Assembly: GCF_000764305.2 (NCBI RefSeq)
Contig: NW_025943802.1
Span: forward strand, 62,001 to 126,000
Reading direction: 5' to 3'
Origin: Hyalella azteca
Lineage: Eukaryota; Arthropoda; Malacostraca; Amphipoda; Hyalellidae
Length of the DNA stretch: 64,000 nucleotides
The position numbers were made by a program, and so were the translations under genes. A model generated the notes under the pieces. That model saw only the letters and a program-made list of their open reading frames with translations. It was not told the DNA's origin and ran no database searches. Shown here piece by piece: positions 24,101-35,171 of the stretch. How positions within the stretch are numbered: position 1 is the stretch's first letter; every line of letters starts with the position of its first letter.

Positions 24101-24991
24101 TTTTAAGTATAAAAAACTTATACTATGCTCTTGACTCTTGATGAGCGAAATTTGTTTAGAAGTTTTAAGTATTAAAAGTAACATTTCAACGCGCGACTCA
24201 ATGTCTTTAGGAGCCCAAGGCTCCCCAGGATGCTAAATATAATAATTTCAGACACGATGCTGCATAATGATACGCTACACTGGCACATGAAGCCTTACAC
24301 TAACATGAAGCACGATATACGCCCACTATGCATTCATACGTGGTGCACGAAACACACCCGACTCTCAACACTAGCACAAGACGACCTCATCACACACAAA
24401 TATCACTTTTTTGACATGTTGAGCAGCGGATTCTAACCGCATGAGCTTTCTTAACTACTCATTAATAAGCCAAAACTCATTTAACATTAATAAGTCAAAA
24501 CTCATTTAACATTAATAAGTCAAAACTCATTTAACATTAATAAGTCAAAACTCATTTTTCAGGTGGTGCGTTCAGTGAAGTCATCAGTAGACGGTTGGCC
24601 GGGGATGATATACCTGTGGACGGCACTTCATTGGCTTGCCATGTCACACACTTGCTACAACCCCATCATCCTGTGCTGGATGAACAATAAGTTCCGGTCT
24701 GGTTTCTGCTACATCGGCTACCACTTCCCCTGCCTGCGTCGCTTGGTCGACTCGTGCTTCATGACGAAGAGAAAGGAAGATCTCATGAGGGCGACAACCC
24801 TAACTTCAACTCAAGGCAGTTCGCGAAGATCCAGACTCATCGTCACCATATCTCTAAAGGACGACTCAATCATCTTCAAAAGCCGTCACTGTAACGGAGC
24901 TTCAACCTCAACTCAGGACTGTCAATCTAATTTAGGTCCTAGGAAATTCCTGAACGCGCTAGAAGAGAGCAGTTCTGACTCAAGATTGTGA
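1..24991 (+). CDS. RYa-R: RYamide receptor-like neuropeptide GPCR (5' partial, 3 exons in window)
   Basis: Class A rhodopsin-like receptor of the invertebrate RYamide/NPY-like group, a plasma-membrane receptor for C-terminally amidated neuropeptides that signals through G proteins. The coding exons visible are 1-197, 17007-17075 and 24563-24991. All junctions are phase 0 with GT..AG introns and give 230 residues. In order they show the ECL2 Cys (CMEDW, residues 1-5), TM5 (about 17-44, with YTRIGIVVWG), a basic third loop ending RSKRK (61-65), TM6 with CWLPFN, TM7 with HWLAMSHTCYNP, and the helix-8 segment MNNKFRSGF (128-136). The residue pattern around RSKRK|MIKMM, CWLPFN and LAMSH.CYNPII matches, from memory, insect RYamide receptors better than tachykinin receptors. 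The N-terminus and TM1-TM4 lie left of the window. Odd points: NPxxY reads NPIIL, and the introns are 16.8 and 7.5 kb. GPCR identity is near certain; the RYamide subtype is likely. Confidence 0.85.
2800..4620 (+). repeat. Minisatellite of interleaved 21-bp and 19-bp units
   Basis: A tandem array, about 1.8 kb long, built on the core caacactcSacaaagcgag. Adjacent copies differ by whether 'cg' is present after 'gcgag', giving 21-bp (gcgagcg..) and 19-bp (gcgag..) spacings. The array is cleanest from about 3400 to 4615 and fades to the left into diverged copies from about 2800 (for example cgcaatactcaacggaacg), the usual look of old array edges. A second variable site is C/G in actcCac versus actcGac. 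It lies inside the receptor intron. Long overlapping open frames here are a by-product of a unit without stop codons. Confidence 0.95.
5098..5272 (+). repeat. AT-rich tandem repeat, about 32-bp unit
   Basis: About five imperfect copies of a unit containing attacttcaattactgaat followed by aattaaaagaaaa. Copies differ by substitutions and 1-2 base indels. It is intronic, with no coding sense. Confidence 0.8.
7091..7350 (+). repeat. Two-copy 130-bp tandem duplication
   Basis: Copy 1 is 7091-7220 and copy 2 is 7221-7350, each starting ccatggaRgttcctttaaag and ending cagttatcca. They differ at only about ten positions, so the duplication is fairly recent. Each contains the near-palindrome gcgaattcgc. 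No function is recognised. Confidence 0.9.
13494..13660 (-). repeat. Dispersed hairpin/GTCT-microsatellite repeat, copy A
   Basis: Minus-strand copy of a roughly 165-bp dispersed element also found at 29377-29541, 46365-46505 and 61165-61314. It carries outer arms agcgcRttttctc / gagaaaatgcgct, a GTCT/GTCC-type microsatellite (longest here, as gacagacg on the plus strand), the motif tttcgtcgacgaga, and the tail cactgcactgagtactgag then ttatattttt. Confidence 0.88.
14529..14705 (+). repeat. 21-bp tandem repeat, about 8.4 copies, ending at a single N
   Basis: Near-identical copies of a 21-bp unit (gcagtgcgctgctgagacaa+g), with one copy reading gcactgcg. The array breaks off at an isolated N at 14706 and is followed at once by non-repeat sequence. 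Lack of divergence plus the single N suggests a collapsed or truncated array at an assembly join. Confidence 0.92.
14732..14913 (-). CDS. Orphan exon-like coding segment, unidentified product
   Basis: On the minus strand an acceptor (cactttttcag|A at 14913) leads into an open, GC-richer frame reading LVHMTVSRKEDGSAEVVSSF, then a segment containing LHLATHVTWTSASGRPLDSV. Possible donors are GTGAGA (exon ending 14748) and GTGAGC (exon ending 14732). Codon use resembles the real exons of this window rather than the surrounding intron. I do not recognise the protein. It sits between an N-terminated tandem array (14529-14706) and an embedded library adapter (15011-15048), so it may be a piece of another locus joined here wrongly, or a pseudo-exon. 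Confidence 0.35.
15011..15048. other. Nextera mate-pair junction adapter (two back-to-back Tn5 mosaic ends)
   Basis: Bases 15011-15029 are CTGTCTCTTATACACATCT, the 19-bp Tn5 mosaic end, and 15030-15048 are its exact reverse complement. Two mosaic ends abutted in this way are the circularisation junction of Nextera mate-pair libraries, so this is laboratory sequence and not genome. The flanks 5' and 3' of it may come from loci kilobases apart. Confidence 0.97.
15657..15751 (+). repeat. Two-copy imperfect tandem duplication, about 49-bp unit
   Basis: Two diverged copies of agaggtctatatttaatta..atgctctaaacgcgtgcaaatttagta. Intronic, with no known function. Confidence 0.7.
17007..17075 (+). CDS. 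RYa-R: RYamide receptor exon: TM6
   Basis: A 69-nt phase 0/0 exon lying between acceptor ..TTGTCACAG and donor GTGAGT. It encodes 23 residues, MIKMMVVVV..YTLCWLPFNVLM, which is TM6 with the class A CWxP motif. GC-rich codons stand out sharply from the AT-rich intron on both sides. It is too short to appear as a standalone open reading frame. Confidence 0.85.
20238..20340 (+). repeat. Degenerate tandem repeat, about 38-bp unit
   Basis: Two to three diverged copies of aaatataaatgaKtgagcat followed by tgatRtaWagcattRag. Intronic. Confidence 0.6.
22195..22455 (+). repeat. Degenerate tandem repeat, about 43-bp unit
   Basis: Roughly six diverged copies alternating gaRgtaactcatacacRgaa and tgKgatYgtgtaRtRa-like halves. 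Many indels and substitutions mark it as an old array. Confidence 0.7.
24461..24557 (+). repeat. 25-bp tandem array (4 copies) abutting a splice acceptor
   Basis: Four nearly perfect copies of attaataagtcaaaactcat+ttaac run without a gap into the polypyrimidine tract (ctcatttttcag) of the last receptor exon. In the fourth copy the end 'ttaac' is replaced by 'ttttcag'. Each copy carries a possible branch-point-like ctcatttaac. Confidence 0.93.
24563..24991 (+). CDS. RYa-R: RYamide receptor last exon: ECL3, TM7, helix 8, C-tail
   Basis: The acceptor ..CTCATTTTTCAG ends at 24562; the exon opens GTG-GTG-CGT (Val-Val-Arg) and stops at TGA 24989-24991. It encodes 142 residues: a short third extracellular loop, TM7 (LWTALHWLAMSHTCYNPIILCW), helix 8 (MNNKFRSGF), a possible palmitoylation Cys pair (PCLRRLVDSC), then a Ser/Thr-rich tail with many possible kinase/arrestin sites. 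The tail after about residue 160 is not recognisably conserved. Confidence 0.88.
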   Translation: MVRSVKSSVDGWPGMIYLWTALHWLAMSHTCYNPIILCWMNNKFRSGFCYIGYHFPCLRRLVDSCFMTKRKEDLMRATTLTSTQGSSRRSRLIVTISLKDDSIIFKSRHCNGASTSTQDCQSNLGPRKFLNALEESSSDSRL

Positions 24992-27900
24992 TGCGGATCG
25001 CACTCCATACACAAGACCAAATCATGTAAATATTGCCAAGGCACCGTAAAGCAAACTGATGGCACAAGTGATCGTTGTCGGGAGGATCGGGAGGTAAAGT
25101 CGAGTGTGAAGACGACAAGAGAAGCGCTGGGAGACTTGGAATGGCTTCCCCTCAACCTCCTCACGTCGTGAACGTTCATTTATATCACTTCTCAAATGTA
25201 ATTAATGATCTTGTAGTACGTCTAGATGGTGTAGTCACACGTTGTAGATGCAAATCAATGCTGCTTAGACTGTAAATTGTTTACATAACATCAATGCATA
25301 GATTTATCGAAATTAAAAGGCTTTGACAAGGATTTTTACATAATTTACTTTCACGATCATTTCGAACATTTCTTCTGGATTAAGCCAAATTATAATGAAA
25401 ATCCATATGAAAATTCACAAGATTATTGTTTCGTTTGCAAATTTGTCTTTTAATGTTTTAAGCTCTTATTTAGTTTGGGTAAAACGTCTGCCAAACCATG
25501 AGGGACCGAAGCTTCGAAGTTCATTTTAATTTAATAATTTGCGACGTTAAGATGACGCTTTGCATTATGTATATGAGGCTCATGTTTACCTTGAATTGTT
25601 TCTGTGTAAAGCTTTTGGTCAGCAGAGATAATAAGTAAACGAATAATTAATAATATGTAATTCCCGTGTTATCTTATTTCTGTCATCTTTGCGAACAAAT
25701 AAGTGATTTAAGAAGGCTGTCTCTACATATAGGATTATGTCCTTCGCGTTTCATTAATTGATACATTTCATCTCTCGTGTGATGTTTGTCTCGGTGCATG
25801 TTAGTGTATCCAAAAACATATCCGTGCACGTAGACTTGTGAGGGTTAAGTGATATCTAGACCAGGCGCTGCACTGTAGCAATGTGCCACAAAGAAATCCT
25901 TCGTGTCTCACGCGTGCCGTAAGTCTATATGTTTGTATTCTCTATATGTTTATGTCAATCCCTTTGCTCATAAATTCCTTCAAATAAATCTTATTCCAAA
26001 GACAATAATGGAATAAAATGAAGGAACAACGTGTGATTTCAATCAAATGCTAATAGCTCAGCGTCAGCTATTCCGGCATTTATAGTATCCCATGCTGTAA
26101 ATTTATATTGATAAGATAGAAGATAAACTTTATAGAATGTTTTGCTAACCAAAGTTAATGCAGATAGAACATTAAAGTATCATGTTGCGAACTCAACAGC
26201 CTCTTTCTGCCGGCTTGTTAATAAAACAGGAAATCTAATTATAATTATTTGAGTTGTTTTTGACCTAATAATAAATCAGCTGGACGAGAGTATTTGATGT
26301 ACGAATTAATGTTTTGGTTTGTTGTGCAGTCAAGCGAAGTAATTGGAGCGGAAGGCAAACTTGCATATTATTTGAATTGTCTCTTCAATAGCGCAGTGTC
26401 CAAAATAGAGTGTCTTCCAAAATACAACTTGTGATCTTTGAAAAATCATAATTAATTGAAACGAAAAATATCAACACGTTTCATCACTAAATAAAAAGCA
26501 AAAATAGGAGAAATCATGTCAGCTCAGGGGACCTGAAGTAATCAGCAAATCAATGCGCCACTATTTCGGGTTATAATTTTTCCAGTTTAAAGATCAGATA
26601 CTCTTAAACTTCAATAGGTCCACGACAACCAAATTATATTATATCAAACAAAATCAGAATACTTGCAAGCTTTTGCTTCAAGCACCAAAACGAATAAATA
26701 AATAATATTGTTCAAATCCAAAGTAAAAAAATTCCTATCCAAGATTTTTATTCTAGCGTTGAAAAGATCAAACTTGGCGACAATGACATCTTCCTGGAAA
26801 CACATACGCAACAGCTTAATGCGGGCGAAAAGTTTATAACTTTATTACATCATACACTAAATTTGAACAAATTAGCACTGCTGAAATGCAAACAATCCAA
26901 AACCAGAAAAAAACCTCAGTTGAATAATTTCTCGACTGAAAGTGATTGAAATCATTGTTAGCAATAATTCGGGTTATTTTTAATGAGCAAGACTTTTTCG
27001 CGTAAACAGGGTCAACCAGGGTGTAGCCATTTAAAAGTTCAACAGCCAACCCATCTAACAACTTTCTGGCGTATTTTTCCTTTCATGTTTTTAAAGTCGA
27101 ACTGAACTATTGGAAACTCAATTCAAAACGCACGAATTAAACTGGCTTGATCTTACGGTTCTAGCGGACCTGGAGGCTTTTAATGTTTACGATGCAGATT
27201 CTGCCTCTGTCCTGCATGAGTTATGAAGGGAATTTATGCGCTAGTCGAGACTCGTTAGCTCCCAATGGCCGTGCGAAAAGCCCCAGTGATTTATTTACAC
27301 CGATTATAAACGTTGAGAAGGCTAGTAGAGAAGGGGAAGGCTGTAATTAAATGCAAGCTTCGTGTTTTTTCATTTAGACCATCCCGTGTCTATTCATCAT
27401 GCTTGCGAGATCATATTTGTTTAGGTAATATTTCTCGATTAAAATGCGTGACGTCGTCCTTAAATAGTTCTCTCGAAGGATCATAGTAAAGCACCAATTA
27501 CTGGCAATTGTCGCCTTCCGGCATTGATCAAAATCAAATTTTGAAATAGTTATTCATTCGTACAGCAATTCAGAATACATCACATCAATTTTTTCATAAC
27601 GTTTCATTCGAAATTGTTAAATAAAATAAGTTTAAGTGATCAATAATTATAATTCACGCTCTGTCCATTCATCTCGTTAACAAGGACAAAAATTCTAGCT
27701 CATCAACACAAGATGCATAAAAATGGCGTTTTAACTTTTCAACGCGTTCAGATTTTCCAGTTTTCAAATTTTCTTCTGGAGAATTTTTATTTCCGAACAA
27801 AGTTCACGGCCGCTGCTGAACATTGCTGCATTTATTTGAAAAAAAAAAACATTGCTGTATTTATCCTCCTCGCTGTAGTCGCTTTCATCTCAACGCTAGA

Positions 27901-29376
27901 AAAATAAAAAGTACGATTCCAAAATATCACACGGAATACAACTTTTGAAACCGACCTGCAAGATTTGTAACCTTTATAAATTCCTAACCCATGGGAAGGA
28001 AAGGAAGCAAACGCATGATTCAATATCAAGGCAGTTTCAACTGGAAAGATTTCTTGAAAAAAAAACTATATTTTTGTATAAACAGTTTTCTCCTTGTGGC
28101 GGCACGCAAATTTGTTGACCAGCATCAGTAACAACGACAGCAAGCAAACAAGGGCCTCATCTAGCGCCAAGTTCAGTAAGCGCTTCACGACATAATACAT
28201 AAGAACATAAGCTAAGGAGGCAACGAAACGCTTCTTTGTGGCTGAATAGCCGTTCTTCTGAAGCACAAATTTCTACAATAAGTTGAACAGAGTGCAAGTA
28301 TATTATCCAATGGACAGATATGCAGAATTTAAAAAGAGTGAGTGAAATTTACATTACTTCCCAGAGCTGTGAACCGCCGTTCACTGGCGTTACTTCAGTT
28401 CAGCGTATGCACACTCAGGATTAGCGCCAGCAACGAACTTAGAAAAATATACTCTAATAATTGTTAGTAAAAAGTCACAGATGTTTTTCCAGTACAGCAG
28501 ATAATTTAAGATGTTTTATTTCAGATTTTGGGCACCTTGAAATGCAGACACTTTAAATGTAACACCAGCTAAGAAAATATACTCATGCAGTAGACAGAGG
28601 CGAGAAGTTGCAAGCCACAGTCAGGGAGAGGTTACACTGAGAGACAATAACCTAACGAAGATCAGTAATTAGACGCTTCTACTGTTATTGCAGCAACAAT
28701 AACTAGGCTCATCGACTCTCATCCCTCCAGACGTTGAAACGACGTTGATCCCGAGTTAATATCGTTGAAACTACATTTATTCAACGTCATTTCATCGTCA
28801 GATGTCTGTTGGTAAAGGAACTGCCTTCCCGACACACGGTCTAGTTTATTAATCTCAATTACCAATAATTACAATTCATCATAAAAAATTAATGTATTCA
28901 TCATGAGGAAGCCAGACATGAACGATTCTCCATTGTTCTCAAAGCTATTGCCTAAGAAAATTAGGCAGATTCAATTTTAGGAAATGATATTACGATTTTT
29001 TCTTTAAAAAATACTATATTATGTGAGATCAGAGGCATGCGCGACCAAAATACTCATAATTATTAACAAAAAATTGCATTGAACATTACAAATTTATTCA
29101 TTCACAAAATCACTACAAGACACATCACTCAGGACCCTGAATTCAAATTTGACGATATATCTTAATTTGTCGAGAGCTTCGTGCAGCATTGCTGCTTGCA
29201 GCGCGGAGAATAGCGTCGCGGCATAATTGAAATAATTCTCGCGTGCTATAATAACGCTGACAGCCTGCGTCAAGAGCTGCTATGACAGCGCTTAATATTA
29301 GGTCTCAACTTGCAAGCAATAATGAACCTAGATTCTCATTAATATATACGATATTTCAAAGTTTTAGGCTGTTTTT

Positions 29377-29428
29377 AGCGCATTTTCTCATTTATGGAAA
29401 AAATGCACTATATTGTGCTCGCCATGTC

Positions 29429-29459
<31 letters not shown>

Positions 29460-29541
29460 GACCTCAAGTTTTCGTCGACGAGAAAATGCGCTCGTCACTC
29501 CTGAATTCACTCACTGCAGTGAGTACTGAGTTATATTTTTT
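29377..29541 (+). repeat. Dispersed hairpin/GTCT-microsatellite repeat, copy B
   Basis: The clearest copy. Perfect 13-bp inverted arms AGCGCATTTTCTC (29377-29389) and GAGAAAATGCGCT (29480-29492) enclose a core with gctcgccatgtccgtc, a (gtct)n run and tttcgtcgacgaga. A conserved tail with the palindrome cactgcagtg, then gagtactgagttatattttt, follows. Confidence 0.92.
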
Positions 29542-30717
29542 AAAGCAATCCTGATCTAAATCCTTACCCCGGAACAGACAGATACGTTGACGCAGCAATC
29601 TACGATCGTATTCGCAATGTCGAAAATTTGTGCGATTGTTGCTGGTGTCAAAATTGTTTCTGGAATCTTGGTTGTCTTGCTCTCAGAGCAAATATTGTTC
29701 AGTTAAGGCTGGTCATGGTGCAATTTATTACTTTCTCGCATCCAGGAAGCATTTCGCGAGAATTAGCTGACATTAGTTGGATTAAAGTTTTTTTATAGAA
29801 AGTTATCTAGAAAAAGTGAGAATAACCAATGGAAATTGATAGTTATGTCTAGGCACACTCGTTGCATTTATAGAGAAAAAAAACACACGAAACATGAAAA
29901 TAAATGAAACCAAGATTGTTAAAATAAGAGTTTTTTTCAGTTTAGCGATGCCAAAATCCACCTAACCTAACTTAGGAGAAGACTAGTTGCAGCGACAAGA
30001 GACTCGAAGGAGGCATCTCTTTGAGGTGGGACTAATACTTATAGCTTCAACTTACGTACCTTCTCGTAATCTAAGGATCAAATTAAATTCAGCTCTTGCC
30101 TAACTCGCTATTAAGTTACCCCGCAGCTAGAGTTTTGTTGACAATGATATTGGTATCAAGACATCGAGAATTTTTTTACTCCGGAAAACTTTTCAGAGAT
30201 CATTCCTATGAAGTTAGGTCAAGTAAGCTTGGGTGAACTCGTCATTAGTTTTATCATAATATTATACTTGGGGCTACACGACTGAAGTGACTCTCGATTT
30301 TCGACAAGCTTGAAACTTCTAACAAAAATAACGTTACATACAATGATATATGTTTTTTTATTTCGTAATAACACTCGAATTACCTGCCACATTCGAAATC
30401 ATGGCTTCCTATGTCCTTATATTTTGAAAAAGATAATTCTGTTTCTCTTCTTTATATCCAAACCTAACCATTGAAGTAGTTTTAAAAGGTCTGAGACGTC
30501 ATCACACCTAAGAAGTTCCCTCAGTAAATCATCAATTATTGTGCCGCTATGATAGAAGGTTATGAGAGGGCTGAACATCGATCATCATTCATTGCACCCT
30601 CGCTATCACCTTTACATCGTTCAAAAAAGCAGTCAGCTTCTTCCCCCGAGATGATGGAAAAAGATCGAGCGAGTCCTGCATCATTATTCCTTTCTTACGT
30701 GTGGTGCGCGAGCTCTC

Positions 30718-30854
30718 GAGTATAAGCGAAATTTTACTGTTAAGCGAAATTTTACTAATAAGGGAAAGTATAAGTATAAGCGAAATTTTACTGTTAAGCG
30801 AAATTTTACTACATAAGTATAAGGGAAAGTATAAGTATAAGCGAAATTTTACTA
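30718..30854 (+). repeat. Nested tandem repeat around taagcgaaattttact
   Basis: Five copies of taagcgaaattttact arranged in a higher-order unit with the spacer aagggaaagtataag. Intergenic. The overlapping short open frame repeats SEILL and is not a gene. Confidence 0.85.
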
Positions 30855-33460
30855 CAGTTCATTACTGCTGTAATGAACTCCAGTGAGGCCTGCGTTCAAT
30901 ATGGAAACGGTTTGAAAAAAATGAACTCAAAGGGTCCATACAAAGGTACAAGACTGATTAAAGTGCATGGGCGCTCTATAATATATTTTTAATTTCGAAG
31001 GCGGTAGTTTCAGTGTATAGCATCAAATCGATTTGATGTTCTTAATTAAAACGTTCAAAGGCTACTTTGATCATTTAATTAATGTGTCCGATTAGAAAAC
31101 ACGCCGCTTATACTGTGATTATATTGCGCGCAAATCGTGAAGTTGTCTGCATCAAAACAACAATAAATGAATATTTTCGCAAGCAGACGAAAGATATGGG
31201 CAGAATTTTTCTGATGGGCAGAAAAAGCGAAAGATATTGGCAGAAGAAAATTCTTAAGCCAGTACGATACTTATGACCAATTCTATGATTTATTTACGTA
31301 ATTTTTAAAATTTTGCAAATCAAAGAAATAAATGCAGTTGGGGAATTTATTAAATACGGTTAAAGCACTGCAAATTGATATTATATAAAATTAAAAATTC
31401 AAATGTGGAGGAAAACTATCGAAATTGCAGTGATCAATTGAATAGATATTGCTACTTCCGTCTTCTAAAAAATGCATACAATAAGCGTCAATTTCGTTGT
31501 CTGAGTAACAATTGATCGTTAAATGCTCATATTTTATTTGTTGGCCATGATGTGGGGTGATGCTATGTGAACGCGGTGAACGATGGCCAAATGTTTGGTT
31601 AGGATCAGCGGCATGGAAACGTAGCCTCAAACGCAAACCAAAGGGTTTTTCGATCATCTCTCTCTTTTAGAAAGATGATTAAGTGACCTTTTATCTCATA
31701 TTTCACGCTAAAGGGTTAACTCGTGCATGATACATTCTAGAGAGGTGATGTGTTCCAATTTTCTTTAGCAGTTGGTTGAGGCTGTGATTTTCAAGAATAC
31801 TAAATTCTGGCTCTTGTTCTGCATCTAGCGCACTTAGTTTATCAACATTTCCAAGTTGCAGTTGAAAGATTCGTATGCCAGGTACCTGGGCCTATACTTA
31901 AAAAAATTATGAGATCGTAAGTTCATCAGCCAATCATTGACGGCCTTTCAAGCAAAATCCGCCAATCATAGATAAGAAAATAGAGCGTAAGTACTTACGT
32001 TCACTTACCGAGGTTTGAAAGTATGGCCCCTGATCCGTAGTACTATAGGTACCCAGGCCACAGCACACGGTACCGGTTCACAGTATCCGAAGTCTGAAGT
32101 TTATCATCAAGATGATGTTAGCGTTTCTTTACGTCTCAGTGAGCTGTAATGCACGCGTCTCAAAGGGAAGGGAAGCCATTCATGAAGCCGGACCCTCAGA
32201 AGTGAACTTTGAAGCTGTAATTAAACCCTCTGTCTTCAGTAGGTCTTGTGATAATTTTAAGCGAAAGTCTTGCCAAGAAATCAAAATTAATGCACTGACT
32301 TGCAAACTTTGCCAAGAATCTCCAGCCTCACGACTTACAGTCAAATGCCTCTAGCAATATTGGCTCGAATAAGTTTTTGCCAAACAGACGGGATCATTAG
32401 TGCGGTCATTAGATGGTCATATTTGCAATGCACACTAATAAAAGGGCGAACAAACAAAATTAAAGATTCTTTGCTCACAAGACACTAGGTTCTCATGTTC
32501 ACTTACATGCTTAATAGGCAGTCGCCTTCAAGAACCCTTGATTCTAATATAATAGAACCTTTTATGGGACTCCTACGCAGCAACTGCCGGTTGGCTAGCC
32601 TCTTCGGTCGCCACGGTACTCGTTAATTCAAAGTCAATTTGCGCAAGCTCGACCGAGTTCTAGAAAAGACTTGCTTCCTATCAGAAAATTATGGATCTTG
32701 TCGCAAGAAAAGCTCAGGACCACCAAAAGTTGTGCCCAAGTTACTTGAGGCTCTTGCCCAAGCTCATGAAACTTTGGTGTGGATATTTCCTTGGAGTTCC
32801 CGATAGGAAATGATGATCTAAAAATCCTCTCAAAGAGTTAAGCGCCAGGATGTTGCGGCTCGCTTTCGTATTAGTATAAAGTTTGAAGCTTATTAATCTT
32901 CGCAGGGGCAACAATGAACGGTAATGAGGCAAGTAAAGGGCAAGAACTATACATAAACACGACCAGCATATTAGACAGACGTTGCTCGGAATAGATAATC
33001 TCAGATGCTGCCACAATCTTTCTTCTATAATCTATATCGTGTGTTAATTGAATAATTGTTATCATTGTTTTGTTGCTATTTTGCCATCAGTAATCTACTG
33101 AAATAAAATCTAGCTAGTAGATGCATTTTAACAGACATTATCTCCACCAGAGCAAAAATCGTCGTTTTTCGGCTAAAGTAATTTTCATAACATAAAAATT
33201 ATGTTATTTAGAGTGTAAGATGTAACCACGGCTGCATCTAAAAGTTGACATAAAATTAAAATTCTAATTCGTTTCACTCTGATATCGTGTTTTTTTTTCT
33301 ACCATCTTTTTTCATACCGAAGCCGCGTGAGCAGTTATATTCAAACTGACGAAATACGAAAGGTTCAAGGATTGTCACGTATAGGAAGAATTTAAAATTT
33401 ACCGGAAACGCATTTTTGAAATGTATGTGAAGTGTACACAAAATAAATGGAAGTGAACGA

Positions 33461-33682
33461 AATGCTGGTGGATTCCTCCAGCACAGTGCAGGTGATGCTG
33501 GTGGGTTCCTCCAGCACTGCATGATGATGCTGGTGGGTTCCTCCAGCACTGCATGATGATGCTGGTGGGTTCCTCCAGCACTACATGATGATGCTGGTGG
33601 GTTCCTCCAGCACTGCATGATGATGCTGGTGGGTTCCTCCAGCACTGCATGATGATGCTGGTGGGTTCCTCCAGCACAGTGC
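33461..33682 (+). repeat. 32-bp tandem array, 7 copies, hairpin-containing unit
   Basis: Seven copies of a 32-bp unit centred on gatgctggtgggttcctcca then gcactgcatgat. Inner copies are near identical, and the end copies carry cagtgc variants. Each unit contains the inverted repeat tgctgg..ccagca. Open frames on the minus strand (SAGGTHQHHHAVLEEPTSII-like) follow from the repeat. Confidence 0.93.
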
Positions 33683-35171
33683 GAGTGTCTCGTTGAGTTT
33701 GACGTTGTTAAGAGTGTCACGGAGCCTGTTGAATTCATCGCGGACATTGAGATGACGCTGCTTGGTTGTAATACTTCTGGTTGCAAGCCTGTCTCATGTG
33801 GCAGTAATAATAGGCCTACAGATTAGGGAAACTTAGGGAAAGCAGTTCCCGGTTCACCAATGCAACGTTCATAATATTAATGAGATCCTTTGTAAAATAA
33901 CAATTAATAGCTCTGAGACTAACAGTGCTGTAATTGTGGACTAGAATTGTTCTTAATGAGCGCGAAATGAGAACAACCCAGTTAATTAGATAAACGACCA
34001 GTTGCAAATGCAAGTGTTTATAATGCTAATTTCCAAAATGCTATAAATAAACCCTGTTTGCCCGACTATCGCTTGTAGAATTGCACCAACAATTCTGAAT
34101 TTGAAGCGCTTACTTGAAATACATTGTGAACGAAACTCGTCTCATTTGTGGGCGGCAGTGCTGGTGATTGCCGATCAAACTTGCTGCGTTGATTTCGCTC
34201 ATTATGCGATGACGAATTACCTGTGTTTGGTCACGTGTTTATTGGGGCACCCGAAAACCTTATTAATATTCAATGACTCATGCAAATGAGGGCACAAGTA
34301 AACACTGGTTCAATAGGTCGTCGTTTAGATTATATTTGGACTACAAATATTTTCCGATACGCGCGAGGCTATAATTGTAGAGCCAACATTCAATTAATCA
34401 TTTTTTAGGTATTTTGATATATTAAAATGCAAAAATATAACTGTTCGTTAGATGATAAATAATAGCAGGGAGATAAAGTTATAATCAAACTCTGCTATGT
34501 AAATGTAATTGTTTCACTTCGCTAATGTAAATAGTGATATGAAAATAGAGAGCGAAAGCTTATGCAATATACGACCGACAAAATGCGGTCGACTCAATAG
34601 TAGCGCGAATTCTGTTCACATGGCTGCTAGAATTTTGACGTGAGCGGCAAGCAATATCTTCATGTATAATTATTGTAAGTATGTTAGAAAGCGCTACGAT
34701 AGCTATAAAATATTTTGCTAATAATTGTTCACTCAGGACATATTCTGGTGGATTCATTAAATAGACTATACTATAGACTAAAGTTCATGCAATATGAAGA
34801 ATAATTTAATTCTTCAAAAATATAAAAGTTTTCCGTTCTACCAAAACCATGGAACCACCGTGCTTAATTAGAGTACGCATGGAACACGTTTCAACGAAGA
34901 AGCGACTGACGCCGCTGCGTAAACTGCGTGAAATGTCTTGAGAAGAGACTATTCGCGTTATCGAATGCTCCGGTAAATTCGAGTATGATAATTTGATATT
35001 TTTTTACTCGTGTCTAGCTAAATATATATCTACATAATACAAAGGGTAAAACAATAGTTATAAAACTGCACAGAGAGTGGCTCAAAATGAATATTTCCCT
35101 AATGGTAGTTAAAGCCGGTGTAGTTGAATAAAAATAGGATGTTGCCACATTGCAGATTTCTGAAGCGCGGT

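Larger units (their letters stand above)
17076..24562 (+). other. Second visible intron of the RYamide receptor gene (7.5 kb)
   Basis: Opens with donor GTGAGT and closes with CATTTTTCAG. It is AT-rich with no convincing internal gene. It includes a degenerate 38-bp duplication at 20238-20340, the degenerate array at 22195-22455, and the 25-bp array against its 3' end. Confidence 0.8.

Noticed and set aside
22195..24560. Could the direct-repeat arrays be CRISPR?
   Set aside because: Repeats are head-to-tail or degenerate with no unique equal-length spacers, and the sequence is clearly eukaryotic.
1..24991. Tachykinin receptor instead of RYamide receptor
   Set aside because: RSKRK-MIKMM, CWLPFN and LHWLAMSHTCYNPII fit RYamide receptors better from memory; a phylogeny would settle it.
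29956..29976. Arthropod telomere-type cctaacctaa
   Set aside because: Only two TTAGG-type units; no array.
33274..33786. 170- and 92-residue His/Pro-rich frames on the minus strand
   Set aside because: Translation of the 32-bp tandem array plus flanks; no homology or splice context.
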